64,000 nt of DNA from Camellia lanceoleosa (taxonomy: Eukaryota > Streptophyta > Magnoliopsida > Ericales > Theaceae): positions 102,574,682 through 102,638,681 of the forward strand of contig CM045762.1 in the NCBI GenBank assembly GCA_025200525.1, written 5' to 3'. Positions 9,440 to 21,391 of this stretch are shown here, piece after piece; positions within the stretch are counted from its first letter, which is position 1; every line of letters begins with the position of its first letter. Both the position numbers and the translations under genes were made by a program. Below the pieces are notes generated by a model that worked only from the letters and a program-made list of their open reading frames with translations, made no database searches and was not told where the DNA came from.

Positions 9440-12400
9440 AAGCTTCCAATAATTTGGGCATATTCTAATTGAGAAATATTTTCCTGTATATTTTTAAAAA
9501 GAAACAAATTAACATCCATAGGTGTTTTAGCAAGATGATTATCATCTTTGCAGAATTTGTCAAGTATTTTTTCAATGTAATGAGATTGTGATAAAGCATA
9601 ACTTTCTAATGTTTTAGTAATTTTCATACCAAGTATTACATCAGCTATCCCCATGTTTTTCATGTCAAAATGTTTATTTAACATTTTCTTAGTAGTTTTA
9701 ATAATCTCATTATTACTACTTATGATGAGCATATCATCCACATAAAAACATATTATAACATAACTGTTGTTTGTGTTTTTAATATAAACACATTTGTCAC
9801 ATTCATTAATTTTGAATTCATTTGACATCATTGCCTTGTCAAATTTCTCGTGCCATTATTTTGGTGCTTGTTTTAAACCATATAATGATTTAACTAATTT
9901 ACACACTTTCTTTCATTTTCCTGGAACAGAAAATCCTTCTGGTTGTTCCATTTAAATTTTTTCATCTAACTCACCATTTAACAAAGTATTTTTCACATCC
10001 ATTTGATGAATTTTTAGATTGTACAGCGATGCAATAGCAATTAGCATTCTAATGAATGCTATTTTAGTAGCTGGTGAGTATGTGTCAAAGTAATCAAGAC
10101 CTTCTTTTTGTCTATATCCTTTGACCAAGTCTTGTCTTGTATTTGTCAATTGATCCATCCGCTTTCAATTTCCTTTTGAAAATCCACTTGTACTCAAGAG
10201 GTTTACAACATAGTGGCAAATCCACCAATTCCCAAGTGTGATTTTGCAGTATGGATTCAACTTCACTATTGACAACTTCTTTTCATAAAGGAGCCTCAAA
10301 ACTGGATATAGCTTCTTTAAAAGTTAAGGGCTTATTTTCTAACAAAAATGTTAAAAAATTTGGACCAAAAGATTTTGAGATTCTAGCACGTTTACTATGC
10401 CTAAGTTCCTCTTCCTCATTTTGATGTATCTCTTGCTTTTGTTCTTGATCATGTTCTTGATCATAACTAGTAATAGCATCAAAAGATCTTTTATTAGTAC
10501 TAGTCTCTTGTCCAGTTTTCTTTGGAAATATATGTTCAAAGAACGATGCATTCTGAGATTCAATAATAGTATTTACATGCATTTCAGAATGTTCTAACTT
10601 ATGAATCAAAAATCGATATGTACTACTATTCATGGCATAACCAATGAAAATGCAATCAACAGTTTTATGACTTATCTTAGTCTTTTTAGGATTAGGAATA
10701 GCCACTTTAGCCAAACACCCGCACACTTTTAAGTATTTGTAGGATGATACTCTCCCATGTCGCATTTCATAAGGTGTTTGATTCATTTTCTTTCGGTGTA
10801 CTTTATTAAGTATATAATAAGTAAAAAGTGTTGCTTCCCCCCACAAGTTCTGAGGTCATCCAGAACTTATTAACATGACATTCATCATTTCTTTTAAAGT
10901 CCTATTTTTTCTTTCAGCAATTTCATTTTGTTGAGCTGAGTAAGGAGTGGTGGTTTGATGAATTATTTAATGTTCTTTAAAAAACTCACCAAAAGGTGAT
11001 TCATATTCACCACCTTTATCACTTCTAAGTTTCTTAATTTTCTTACCAAGTTGATTTTCAACTTCATTCTTATATTGAATGAAAGTTTCCAAAACTTCAT
11101 CTTTGTTTCGAATTAAATAAACATAACTATATCTAGTATAGTCATCTATGAAAGTAATAGAATATTTTTTGCCACCCCTAGTTTGAATTGATTTAAAATC
11201 ACAAATGTCACTATGAATTAATTCAAGTGGTTCTGTACTTTTTTCAATTGAATGCAAAGGAGTTTTGGATAATTTTGTCTCAATACAAATTTCACATTTA
11301 TGATTTAAATCAATGTCAAATTTAGGTAAACATTTCATATTAATTAATCTACGCAAAGATCCATAATTAACATATCCAAGTCTACCATGCCATAAATTTG
11401 AAGACTCAAGCAAGTAAGAAGAATATGTATTTTTATTAATAACAGAGGGTACAACAGTCATTACATTCATTTTGAAAAGGCCATTAGACGTGTAACCTTT
11501 TCCTACATACATCCCGTTTTTGGTAAGTACAAACTTGTGACTTTCAAAAACTAGCTTAAACTCATTTTTACTCGACAAAGATTCAGAAACAAGGTTCTTG
11601 CGAATGTCCAGTACATACAGCACATTGTTGAGAGTGAGTTCCTTTTCAGATGTCATCTTCAGAATAATCTTTCCCTATCCTTCAACTTTAAAAGTCGAGG
11701 AGTTGCCCATAAAAAGTTGTCCACCGTTGTCCACTATAGAATAAGATGTGAACATTTTTTTTTGTAGGCACAGATATGGCGAGTAGCACCAGTGTCCACC
11801 CACCATTCTTCAGGATTTTCGACAAGGTTTGCCTCGGAAACAACTGTAGAAAGATTTATGTCATTAACACCATTGGAAATTTTGTCCACTTCGGTCATAT
11901 TGGCTTGAGCAGGTTTCTTGCTTGATCTTCCTTTGCCTTTGCACTTGCTATGGAAATCTTTGGCCCAATGTCCCTCCTCTGTCACAGATGTAACATTTGC
12001 CATTAAACTTGTACTTCTTAGTTTCCCCTCCTTTAGAGCCTTGTGAGGAACTTTCTCCAGAAAACTTCTGTTTCTTTGTTTTTGGAGCATGCTCCACCAC
12101 ATTTGCCTTAGACTCCATTGGATGCTTACTAGCCTGCTTTTCTGATTTGCAGTTGTTCTCCAAATCCTCAAATGCACAATCAATTCTTCTAAAGACATTT
12201 CTTTGCACTTGTGTTTGAGGTAGTTCTTGAATTCCTTCCAACCTTGTGGCAGCAACTTGAAAGGATTCACTGAAAGACATATCTTCTACATGAATGTCAT
12301 ACAGAATGAGTTGGAGATTTTGAACTTAGCCGATCACAATCTTAGAATCAACCATTACAAAATCCAGGAATTTGCCAGCCACAAATTTCTTTGAGTCAGC

Positions 12401-12799
12401 ATTTTCTGTTTTGTACTTTTTTTCCAAAGACTCCCAAAGTTTCTCTGCCGTTTTGATAGGACTGTAGAAGTTATATAATGTGTTGTCAAGTCTGTTCAAG
12501 ATGTAGTTCTGGCAAAGGCAATCAGCATGTTTGCAGGCATCGACCTCAATAACCACTTGCCGGTTAGTTTCATCCTCGTTCAGAGTATGAGCATTCTTAC
12601 GAAGGAAACACGCCAAGTTTAGAGTAGTAAGATAGAACAGCATTTTCTTCTGTCATCTTTTAAAATTAGTTCCTGAGAACTTCTCTGGCTTCTCACCGTG
12701 ACTGACTGGCACAGTCACAACAGGAGTAGGTGTTGGAGCAATTGCAGCTACCATACCAGTACTTGTTTGACCGTTCGTTTGACCAGTTTCAGTAGTCAT
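9440..12799 (-). pseudogene. gag-pol of copia element A, broken
   Basis: The polyprotein starts at ATG 12799 (MTTETGQTNG). A TGG-to-TGA stop follows in FKR*QKK near 12660. Domains in order: gag (to about 12000), CCHC knuckle (GKCYICDRGG, frame-shifted within the knuckle), protease WVDTGATRHIC (about 11790), GAG-pre-integrase (LWHGRLGYVN), integrase (LIHSDICDF, ITFIDDYTRY, RSDKGGEY; 10967-11656), integrase C-terminal region (10283-10846), RT N part (9952-10158, MDVKNTLLNGELDE) and RT palm with YVDD (9433-9831). At least five frame breaks or stops prevent expression. YVDD and DTG are retained. Confidence 0.85.
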
Positions 12800-13390
12800 G
12801 AATTCTAAATTATAAAACAAACTTATAATTAGAATTTTTATACTACATAGAAAATTTAAACCAAAACTACAAAATTAAATTCTGTAAAAATAAAAGAAAA
12901 AAAATTGTAACTTTTATTTCCAATTAATTTGAAAATAAAATAAAATTTATTTTAACAAATTAATTCCACACAGAAAATTAAATTTCTGTAACACTTCAAA
13001 AATTAAAATACTAAAACAGAATTTTAATTAATGAAAACTCAAAAAATTATTTCTGAAAAACAAAAATTAATTTCTGACTAACTTCACAAATAAATATTCT
13101 GAATTGTTAAAGAGATTAGTATATTATTACTAGTTGTCAAAGAAAATAAACAGTATACTATTTATTTTTCTAACCAGAATATTATTTTGTAAAACCACAT
13201 AAAATAATTTCTGTAAGAAGATGAAAAGAAGAAGGGAAACAAAGAAAAAATTCCGTATAAACAAAATAATTCAAATGTCTTAAGATTGTTCGAACAATCT
13301 TCTGTGTACGATAAATAAATTGAAACAAATCAAACAAATAAATAAATTACTTACATAATTTATTTATCGAATCGAATAAATATTTAAAAG
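12800..13390 (-). other. Untranslated leader of copia element A
   Basis: A/T-rich sequence between the gag start and the LTR. I see no ORF or structural RNA. A standard initiator-tRNA primer site was not recognised at the LTR junction. Confidence 0.45.
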
Positions 13391-14505
13391 ATCAAGCCGA
13401 GTGTGTGACATTCTGTCATTATGACAGATTCGCCCCGCTACGGTACTTACGGGAAAATGACATTTATCTCTCAGGATATAATGATCTTCACAAATTGTAG
13501 TAGTACTCCAAACAATTTGTATGGCGAACAAAAACCTTGTGTTCTATACTCTCAGAAATTTTCCTAAAATAATATGTAGAATATATGCAAAAGAGCAATA
13601 TTGGACAAGAACCAAATGAATTTTTCAGATCCAAAAGACTGCTGGAAATGGCTGGTATTTATAGGCAAATTGTGGCCGTTCGAAGAGGTATTATTTGAGT
13701 TAAACAGATCTTATTTCAAATTGAACAGGTGCAAAACCAGTTTGTAATAGATCTGTTAACTGCAGCAATTATAAAACTATCCAAAACTGCTGGGCAGTTT
13801 TCTCGATATTTTTGAACATTTTGAACCTGTTGAACCTTAGTTTGAATCTGTTTAAATCTGTCTAGGCAGATTTAAATTTGTTTGGGAATAACAGAATCTG
13901 TCCGGTGTAAAATAGTTTTAAAACTTGTTTGGACAGATTAATCTGTTGTGAAATTTGGACTTGAAAGAGGCACAATTTTTGGACAAAAAATTTGAATTCA
14001 AATAATTTCCTGCAAGAATTTGAAAAAATTCAAATAAATTAATGTTAGAACCGACTCGACCCACAACCTACACCCGCGCCCGGCCGGTCAGAAGGACGGA
14101 TGGCGGCTGTGGTGCACGCACGTGTGTATGGTGGTTTGAGCGAAGGTTCAATTTGTCTATAACTCCTCCTTTCTACAAACTTGGGGTGCTCCGTGGGCCC
14201 AACCCAAGTGTTGCCACCTAGAACTTATATACACACATAAGTTCTCTTAAGTTTCCAATGTAGGATAACCATTTTAAGGAAACCAACATTTTACTTCTTC
14301 AATTTCTTATTCCACGAACCTGAAAACGACGTCAACTTCCCATTTATTCATAAATGGTTTTGATGAACCGTTTTCATTGTGTAACTTGCCATATGGCAAG
14401 GAACACGTCACGTCTTTAGACCCACTCCAAAAGACGTTTGGGACCTACTCAAATTTGGTTCAAAGTTTGCCCAAAATAAGCTTATAAAAACCAAATTTTC
14501 CAGCA
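13390..14505 (-). mobile_element. 5' LTR of copia element A
   Basis: Right edge fixed at 14505 by the break in the F-box frame; left edge approximate. A TATAAATACCAGCC box (minus strand, about 13653-13668) marks the promoter. The outer part resembles the LTR of element B (GTAGGTCCCAA, a TTTGG-rich start), so A and B are related. A GC-rich patch lies at 14065-14130. Confidence 0.6.
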
Positions 14506-15350
14506 CCACATGCTACCAAATGGCCACCAAGTTCTCGTAGATGACGCATGCGTGAAGGTAAGCTAGCAAGTGGAATCATTTGAAATATCTCATTTTTCAG
14601 TTCAAATGTTACTATGACATCTGCACTCATAGGAGGAGAAGGTTTCGGTATATAATAACTCCTATTTCTCCAGTGTATGACTCTGTTAACACAATGACCA
14701 CCCCTACCAAATTCATAGTGCCAAGGAACAGAAAGACAATCAATCTCTCTCCATGAATGTGTCCCCAAAGTGAAAATTTCACACTCGTAATCTAAGCAAT
14801 CATAACACTCCCCCTCCACCTCGATGTGTATAAAAATTGTGAGCAACACTTTGTATTGCTTGGTAGAAGGATCAAACCCAAATTACAAATCTAGTTTGCG
14901 GGTAGAATTAGCATCATAAGTAAGTAAATGTGTTGGAGGAATGGTAACAAATTGTTGAGTGGTAGGATTCACGATGAAAATGGATTTAGACTTTCTAAGG
15001 TACCTGCATATTAATCCATTGACAGATTGTTTAATATGATAAAGTCTTGAGAGGAAATCAGTGAGCAAGTACTGGGTCGGTCCTCCTTCATAATCTGTTG
15101 AGAAAAAATGTATCTTGGTGAACGAGTAGTTGATTAAGGAGATGACAAGACAAGGCCTAGATTGGGCACGGGTATGGTGTAAATCCATGAAATAGTAATC
15201 CTCGATCAGAGAGCACCAATGCTTGGAGATGCACTTGCATTGGACTACCACCTTTGCTGGTAGTCTTGTTAGAATGTCCACCAACATTTCTTGAGGCAAT
15301 GAACAAGTAGAAATTCCACAACTATTACTGGTACTCCTTCGCTTCTTCAT
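14506..15350 (-). pseudogene. F-box protein gene, copy 1 (nonsense mutation, 3' truncated)
   Basis: Close relative of the intact gene at 53453-54625. From ATG 15350 it reads MKKRRSTSNSCG, then the F-box (SLPQEMLVDILTRLPAKVVV, ISKHW, residues about 16-56) and the start of the F-box-associated region (VNGLICRYL, IFIVNPTTQQF). A TCA-to-TAA change at about 14882 ends the frame after LDL; the same frame continues past it (FGFDPSTKQYKV, GECYDCLDYECEIFTLG, IHWRNRS) until copia A replaces it after HLVAC. Intact relatives would be SCF E3-ligase substrate adaptors. An upstream in-frame ATG at 15422 exists but lies in sequence that seems 5' non-coding in copy 2. Confidence 0.85.
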
Positions 15351-16358
15351 TGTTACTTTTTCTTTTCTGTTTTTGATTTCCAAAAGTAACCAAAGGGCAA
15401 AACAAGATTCAACCACTTGCAAGTTTTTGATTTTTGCAATGTACCAACAAATGGATACCTAAAACACAATGCAAAAAAACTATGGTTAAACTTAAATGTT
15501 AAAAAAATATATAGTAAGAGATTAAATTATGGAATTATTAGGATGAAGGCAGCAAGCCAACTTTTGATTACAAGGAAGTTGGAAAAAATTTAGTATTTCT
15601 TTAAAAGTCAAATTTTTTTTTTTTTTTTTTTTTTCATTTTTTGAGATGTCAAAAGGCTGTTATGCCGGTTATTTTTCCCATTCATTTCATTTCATCTCCA
15701 TCAACAAACAAATTCTCAAAGTCTCAAACAAATCCTCACAGTCTTGCTTTGTTCGCTAATCTGCGTTGATGGCCTCATTGCCATGGACTACTTGCTAGCT
15801 CTACTACTATGGATGAAGAACTGAAAGTAATATATATATATATATAAGCTATCTATGAAAACGTACATATTGACCTTTTTAATTATGAAAATCATACAAA
15901 TACACCCCTAAAAGGTGTCCGGAGAAGGGAAAGTGATATATTTTTATAATCTAAGGGATCAAATGTTTGGCTTGATAGATGAGAGGGTAAAGTGCTAATA
16001 TTTGAGGGGGTCTTGGAGTAATTAACACTAGATGATAATTTTCTGCCTTAATTCTAATAAACCTTCAATTCTAGAATGACCAATTTATTATAGGTAAATT
16101 GAAAAGCAAAAGGGGAAGGAGAAAGATAAGTATTTTATTAGAATCCTAGAAATATTTCAAATAACTAATTTGACATTGTTGTTTTGAAAGATTTCAATCT
16201 TGAAATCCATATATAGAAAGTAACAAATCTAAATTTAACATATTTTGATTTCAAATCCATAAATCCAAACAATTTCATAATAATTAGTAGTAGGGTTACA
16301 TAAAAAGATGAACAATCTCAATCACAATCACAATTTCATAAATACCAATAGCTAAGCT
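15351..16358. other. Upstream region of F-box copy 1, duplicated at 54626-55610
   Basis: Non-coding sequence matching 54626-55610 over its whole length, apart from small indels such as a T run at 15609-15634 and a TA run at 15830-15846 that are longer here. Homology ends at AATAGCTAAGCT (16358), exactly where the copia B LTR begins. It includes the probable promoter of the F-box copy. Confidence 0.75.
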
Positions 16359-16770
16359 GGCTCGGGCGGTCGGGTGGTGCGCGCTTGTGGCAATTTTTCC
16401 ATAGCCAAACTTGGACTATAGTTTTGGCCCAAGCCCATCCTTAAAGCATTCATAACTCCCTTCCTTCAGAAAATTTGTATGTCCCAAAGGGCTCATGCCT
16501 TTATCAAAATCTTAAGATTTAAATACCCATCAAAGCTTTCATTTATAATCAATGTGGGATTGGTAGTCATATACAATTCCCAATACCTCATTCATGAGGC
16601 CAACTTTATGAGACAATTTCTCATTCAATTCTTAATGATTTTTTATCATTATTTTTGTGGTGTAAAGACCTTGTTACAAAGAATCTAAACCCATTTAATC
16701 CCACCTCAACCAATAGTTGGGACCTACTTTAATTTCTCATTAAAGTGACCAAAAAACTTTTTTTTTCCCC
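16359..16770 (-). mobile_element. 3' LTR segment of copia element B
   Basis: Matches 23601-24007 (shared ATCAATGTGGGATTGGTAGT, GTGGTGTAAAGACCTTGT and so on). The 5' LTR appears to continue another 400 bp through a TATA box, so this copy is probably cut at 16359. The terminal TGTTGG of the other copy is altered here to GGGG. Confidence 0.7.
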
Positions 16771-17370
16771 GAATATAAATTGACTGAATAAAGAAAAACG
16801 GACAACATTTACAACAAAGACTCGGAGAGAGAGCACACAGACTAACCCTATATCAAAAAAGGTAGCTGTTGGCCTTGAACCTTTCGTAGTGAACGCCTAT
16901 CGAATTTATTAGCTGACTAGTGAACGTGATGTCTTGATCTGTTCTGCCGTTTGTGTAAACCGAGACAATAGACCTCACACATGAGTTAGTCCAACCATTG
17001 TTCTTGTTCTCACTGGTGTGTCTGGTATGGCCCTGGAACACTAGCTTGGTTCAGTGAGTGTTTTTAAAGAATTCAGCCTTACCAATTCTTAAAGAAGTGG
17101 CCCCACTTCGCACTCACATAGGTGACCTATATAAGGTATCTCATTATACCACGGTTGATTATTCATATCACTTAGATCATTAAAAGTATTAGCTTAACCT
17201 TCTACCCCCACAGGGTATCGCTGTACAAAGGAATGGGTAAGAGGATTTACCTCTTCAGTGACTCACCCATTACACGAAATTAAGTTGTCCCTTTGAACCT
17301 CGATCTTGGGATCTCCAGTCAATTATGTTGGATTTTCCGTTCAGGTAACATTACTAAAGACCTTAACCAC
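16771..17370 (-). other. 3' untranslated part of copia element B
   Basis: Between the end of RNase H (KSKDNIADLLTNGLT, about 17400-17450) and the 3' LTR. I see no gene; typical of copia 3' regions. Confidence 0.5.
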
Positions 17371-20300
17371 ATTTCTCTTGACGATGTTTCTACTAACTCT
17401 CAAGTTAACCCGTTGGTTAGCAGATCCGCAATGTTGTCCTTAGACTTTACATAGTCTAGAGAGACAACTCCATTAGAGAGTAGTTGTTGTATGGAATTAT
17501 GCCTACGACGGATATGTCTAGAATTTGCATTAAACATATTACTTTATGCCAGTCCAATCGTCGATTGGCAATCACAATGAATATAGATAGCGGGCACAAG
17601 TTTCGGCCAACGTGGAATGTCCTCAACAAACTGGCGAAGCCATTCAGCTTCTTCAGTTGCTTTATCTAAAGCAATAAACTCGAATTCCATCATTGATCTC
17701 GATATACACGTTTGTGTGGAAGATTTCCAAGATACGGTTGCCCCTCCGAGGGTAAACACATAACAACTATTGAATTTAGAGTCCTTTATATCAGATATCC
17801 AATTAATGTCACTATACCCTTCTAGTGTCGTTGGGTATCTAATATAATGTAACCCATAATCTCGGGTGCAGCGTAGATAACCTAACATCTACGTAATGCC
17901 CTTCCAATGAGTGGCATTCGGATTACTCGTGTATCTACTAAGCTTGCTAACATAGTAGGCTATATCTGGTCTTGTACAACTCATTAGATAGATCAAACTT
18001 CCAATGACCTGAGAATAATCTAGCAAAGAGACATTCTCACCATTACTCTTCGTCAAATGTAGATTCAGATCTACCAGTGTCCTAGACACACTTGTATTTG
18101 ATTTACCAAATTTCTCAAGTATTTTCTCAATATAGTGAGATTGAGAAAGTACAATACCATTAAATGTTTTGGTAATCTTAATACCCAGAATGACATCTGC
18201 AAGGCCTATATATTTCATGTCAAACTTAGAGTTTAACAATCTCTTGGTAATTTGAATCATTTCATCATTATTACCAACAATGAGTATGCCATCTACATAT
18301 AGACACAAAATGACATAATCTCTGTCGGTGTCTTTAACATATACGCACTTGTCACACTCATTGATTTCAAATCCATTTGACAACATAGCGTTGTCAAACT
18401 TCTCATGTCATTGCTTAGGAACTTGCTTCAAACCATATAATGACTTGAGAAGCTTACGGACTTTCTTATTTTTCCCTGGAGCTAAAAACTCCTCAGGTTG
18501 CTCCATGTAGATTTCTTTATCTAAATCTCCATTTAAGAAAGTTGTCTTTACATCCATTTGATGTATCTCCAAATCACGTAAAACGGCTATCGCAATCACT
18601 AGAAGAATGGATGTAATTCTTGTCACAGGTGAATACGTCTCAAAATAATCCAAGCCTTCTCACTACCTATATGTTTTGATAACTAGCCTAACTTTATACT
18701 TATCAATTGACCCATTAGCCTTCATGTTTCTTCTAAAGATCCACTTACTTCCCAAGGCCCTACTGTCTGGGGGTAGATCAACCAACTCCCAAGTATGGTT
18801 TTGTAAGATGGAGTCAATTTCACTTTTAATTGCTTCTTTCCATAAGGGACTTTCAGGTGAAGTCACAGCTTCATGAAAAGTTCAAGTTTCTCCCTCTAAC
18901 ATATAAGTCAAGAAGTCTGGGCCAAAGGACTTGGCAGTCCTAGCCCTTTTACTCTTCTTGGGTCATCTATTTCCTCATCGTGATCATCTTCAAGTTCCTC
19001 TCAGAACTTTGATTCTCTCCTCGGGTTCGACAAGGAAATACAGCTTCAAAGGACGCATTCCTTGCCTCCTTTATGGTATTTTTGTAGATATATGAAATAT
19101 TAGACTTGTGCACAAGAAATCTATATGCACTACTATTCTGTGCATAACCAATGAATATATAATCCACGGTTTTTGGACCTATCCTAACCCGCTTGGGTGT
19201 AGGTACCACCACTTTTGCAAGACACCTCCACATTCATAGGAAATTATAAGAAGGCTTGCGGCCTTTCCATAATTCATACGGAGTCTTGTCTACTTTCTTC
19301 CAAGGGATTCTATTTAGAATGTAATTCGCAGAGAGAATCGCTTCCCCCCATAAGTTTTGTGGCAACCCAGAACTTATTAACATTGCATTCATCATTTCTT
19401 TTAATGGTCTATTCTTCCGCTCAGCAATACCATTTGACTAAGGGGAGTAAGGCACTATGGTTTGGTGAATTATCCTAAATTGAGCAGAAATCTCCGCAAA
19501 AGGGGATTGATACTCACCACCACAATCACTTCTTACAGCCTTGATCTTTTGGCTTAGTTGATTCTCAACTTCATTCTTGAAAAGAATAAATTAAGAATGA
19601 ATTTATCAATCACCTCATCTTTGCTTTTAAGCAAATACACATAACAGTATTTAGTACAATCATCAACAAAAGTGATGAAGTACTTGTTGCCACTACGTGA
19701 TTGTATGACTTTCAAGTCACACACACCACTGTGCACTAAATCCAAAGGCTCGGTACTTCAACAGAATGAAAAGAAATCCTTGTCAATTTTGCTTCTACAT
19801 AAGTTTCGTACTTGTGATTTAGATTAATCTTAAAAGATGGTATGTGATCTAACTTGATTAATCTATGCAAAGAGTCAAAATTTACATAACCCAATCTACC
19901 ATGCCATACATTAGGGGACTCAAGCATATAAGTAGAAGAAGAAGCTTTCTCATTAATTTTAGGGACAAGAGTCATTACATTGAGCTTAAACATACCGCCC
20001 GACATATATCCCTTCCCCACATAGACCTCACTCTTGGTCAACACGACCTTATCCGACTCAAACATCATGCAGAAGCCATGATTACTTAAGAGCGACCTCG
20101 AGACAAGGTTCTTACAAATGTCTGGCACATACAGGACATCGTTAAGAGTCAGCTCTTTTCCTAAAGTCATCTTTAGGATCACCTTGCCTTTACCCTCAAT
20201 AGTTGAGGTTGTAGAATTCCCCATGAACAACTTCTCCCTATTTGAAATCGGTTCAAAAGTTGTGAACATCTTCTTCTCTGCACAGATGTAGTGAGTGGCC

Positions 20301-21391
20301 CCAGCGTCCACCCAGCATTCCTTCGGGTTGGACCCCGCCATGTTCACTTCAGAGACGACATCTGCCAAATGCATGTCAGCCATGTGGGCATGGCTATTGT
20401 TCTGTGGAGGGTACTTGTTGTAAGGCTTCTTCTTTTTGCGTAATCAACCACCCGATGCCCATTGCTTCCGTAGTTGAAGCACTTTCCATGGAACCCAAAA
20501 GTAGGTTCCTGCGACTTGTAGACTGGCGTTTTGGAGACACCGCCTCTTGCCCCCCAACTTTGAGCTTTTACTTCTTGGTGGCTTTTTTCTCACCCTCGAG
20601 GACTAGCCATGCTCAACCATGTTTGCTTTTATAGTGGAGGTACTCCCCACTTTCTTCTTGTTGTCTTCCTCAATACGAAGCCTGACAACGAGCTCTTCGA
20701 TTGTAATTTCCTTTCGCTTGTGCTTCAAGTAGTTCTTGAAGTCTTTTCAACTGTTAGGCAGCTCTCAATCAACGCAGCTTCTTGGAATGATTCACTCAGG
20801 AACATTTCCTCTGCATAAATCTCGTGCAGAATTACTTGGAACTCTTGGACTTGACTGATGACGGTTTTTGAGTCCAGCATTTTGAAGTCCAGAAACTGGC
20901 CAACGACAAATTTCTTTGCCCCAGCATCCTCGGTCTTGTACTTCTTGTCCAAAGCATCCCACAGCTCCTTTGTTGATTTCTTAGCGTAAAATACGTTGAA
21001 AAGTGAATCGGCCAAGCCATTCAGAACATAGTTCGGGCAAAAGAAGTCTGATTGCTTCCAAGCATCTAGAGCCATGAGTTTTTGTTTGTCTTGCTTATTC
21101 TCTTCCATAGTTGGTGGATCTTCACTCAAAAACCTTGCAAGGCTTAGAGTTGTTAGGTAGAACAACATCTTCTACTGTTATCTCTTGAAATTCACTCCCG
21201 TGAATTTCTCCGGGCACTCATGATGGTTGAGAAGGCCCTCCAGGAACAACAGGAGCAACAACAGGGTTGACCATAGAGGTTACAGTAACCGGGTTGACCA
21301 CAGAGGTCACAACAGTAGGGGTTGGCAAGCCAGTTGCCCCGGGGTTCTAATCCACACCAACATTAGCAGCAAAATTGGTGACAGTTGCCAT
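17371..21391 (-). pseudogene. gag-pol of copia element B, broken
   Basis: Starts at ATG 21391 (MATVTNFAAN). gag lies at about 20700-21390, with stops at conserved W and Q codons before KMLFYLTT. Protease reads WVDAGATHYIC, where DTG is expected. GAG-pre-integrase WHGRLGYVNF, integrase VDDCTKY and, in another frame, RSDCGGEY. The integrase C-terminal part lies at 18967-19233. RT pieces at 18663-18866 (WKEAIKSEIDSI), 18408-18653 and 17889-18386; RNase H at 17544-17888 (EGYSDINW), ending SKDNIAD. The RT active-site box is YVDG, not YVDD. Several frameshifts and stops, so it is inactive. Confidence 0.85.

Larger units (their letters stand above)
9430..14505 (-). mobile_element. Ty1/copia retrotransposon A, 3' end deleted, inside an F-box gene
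   Basis: Reads right to left: LTR (14505 to about 13390), leader, gag, protease, integrase, reverse transcriptase; it stops at the IIGS motif of RT near 9440. RNase H and the 3' LTR are missing. The LTR begins TGCTGGAAAATTTGG exactly where the F-box reading frame of copy 1 breaks off, so the element inserted into that gene. The lost 3' end, together with the missing last quarter of the F-box gene, implies a later deletion. Confidence 0.75.
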
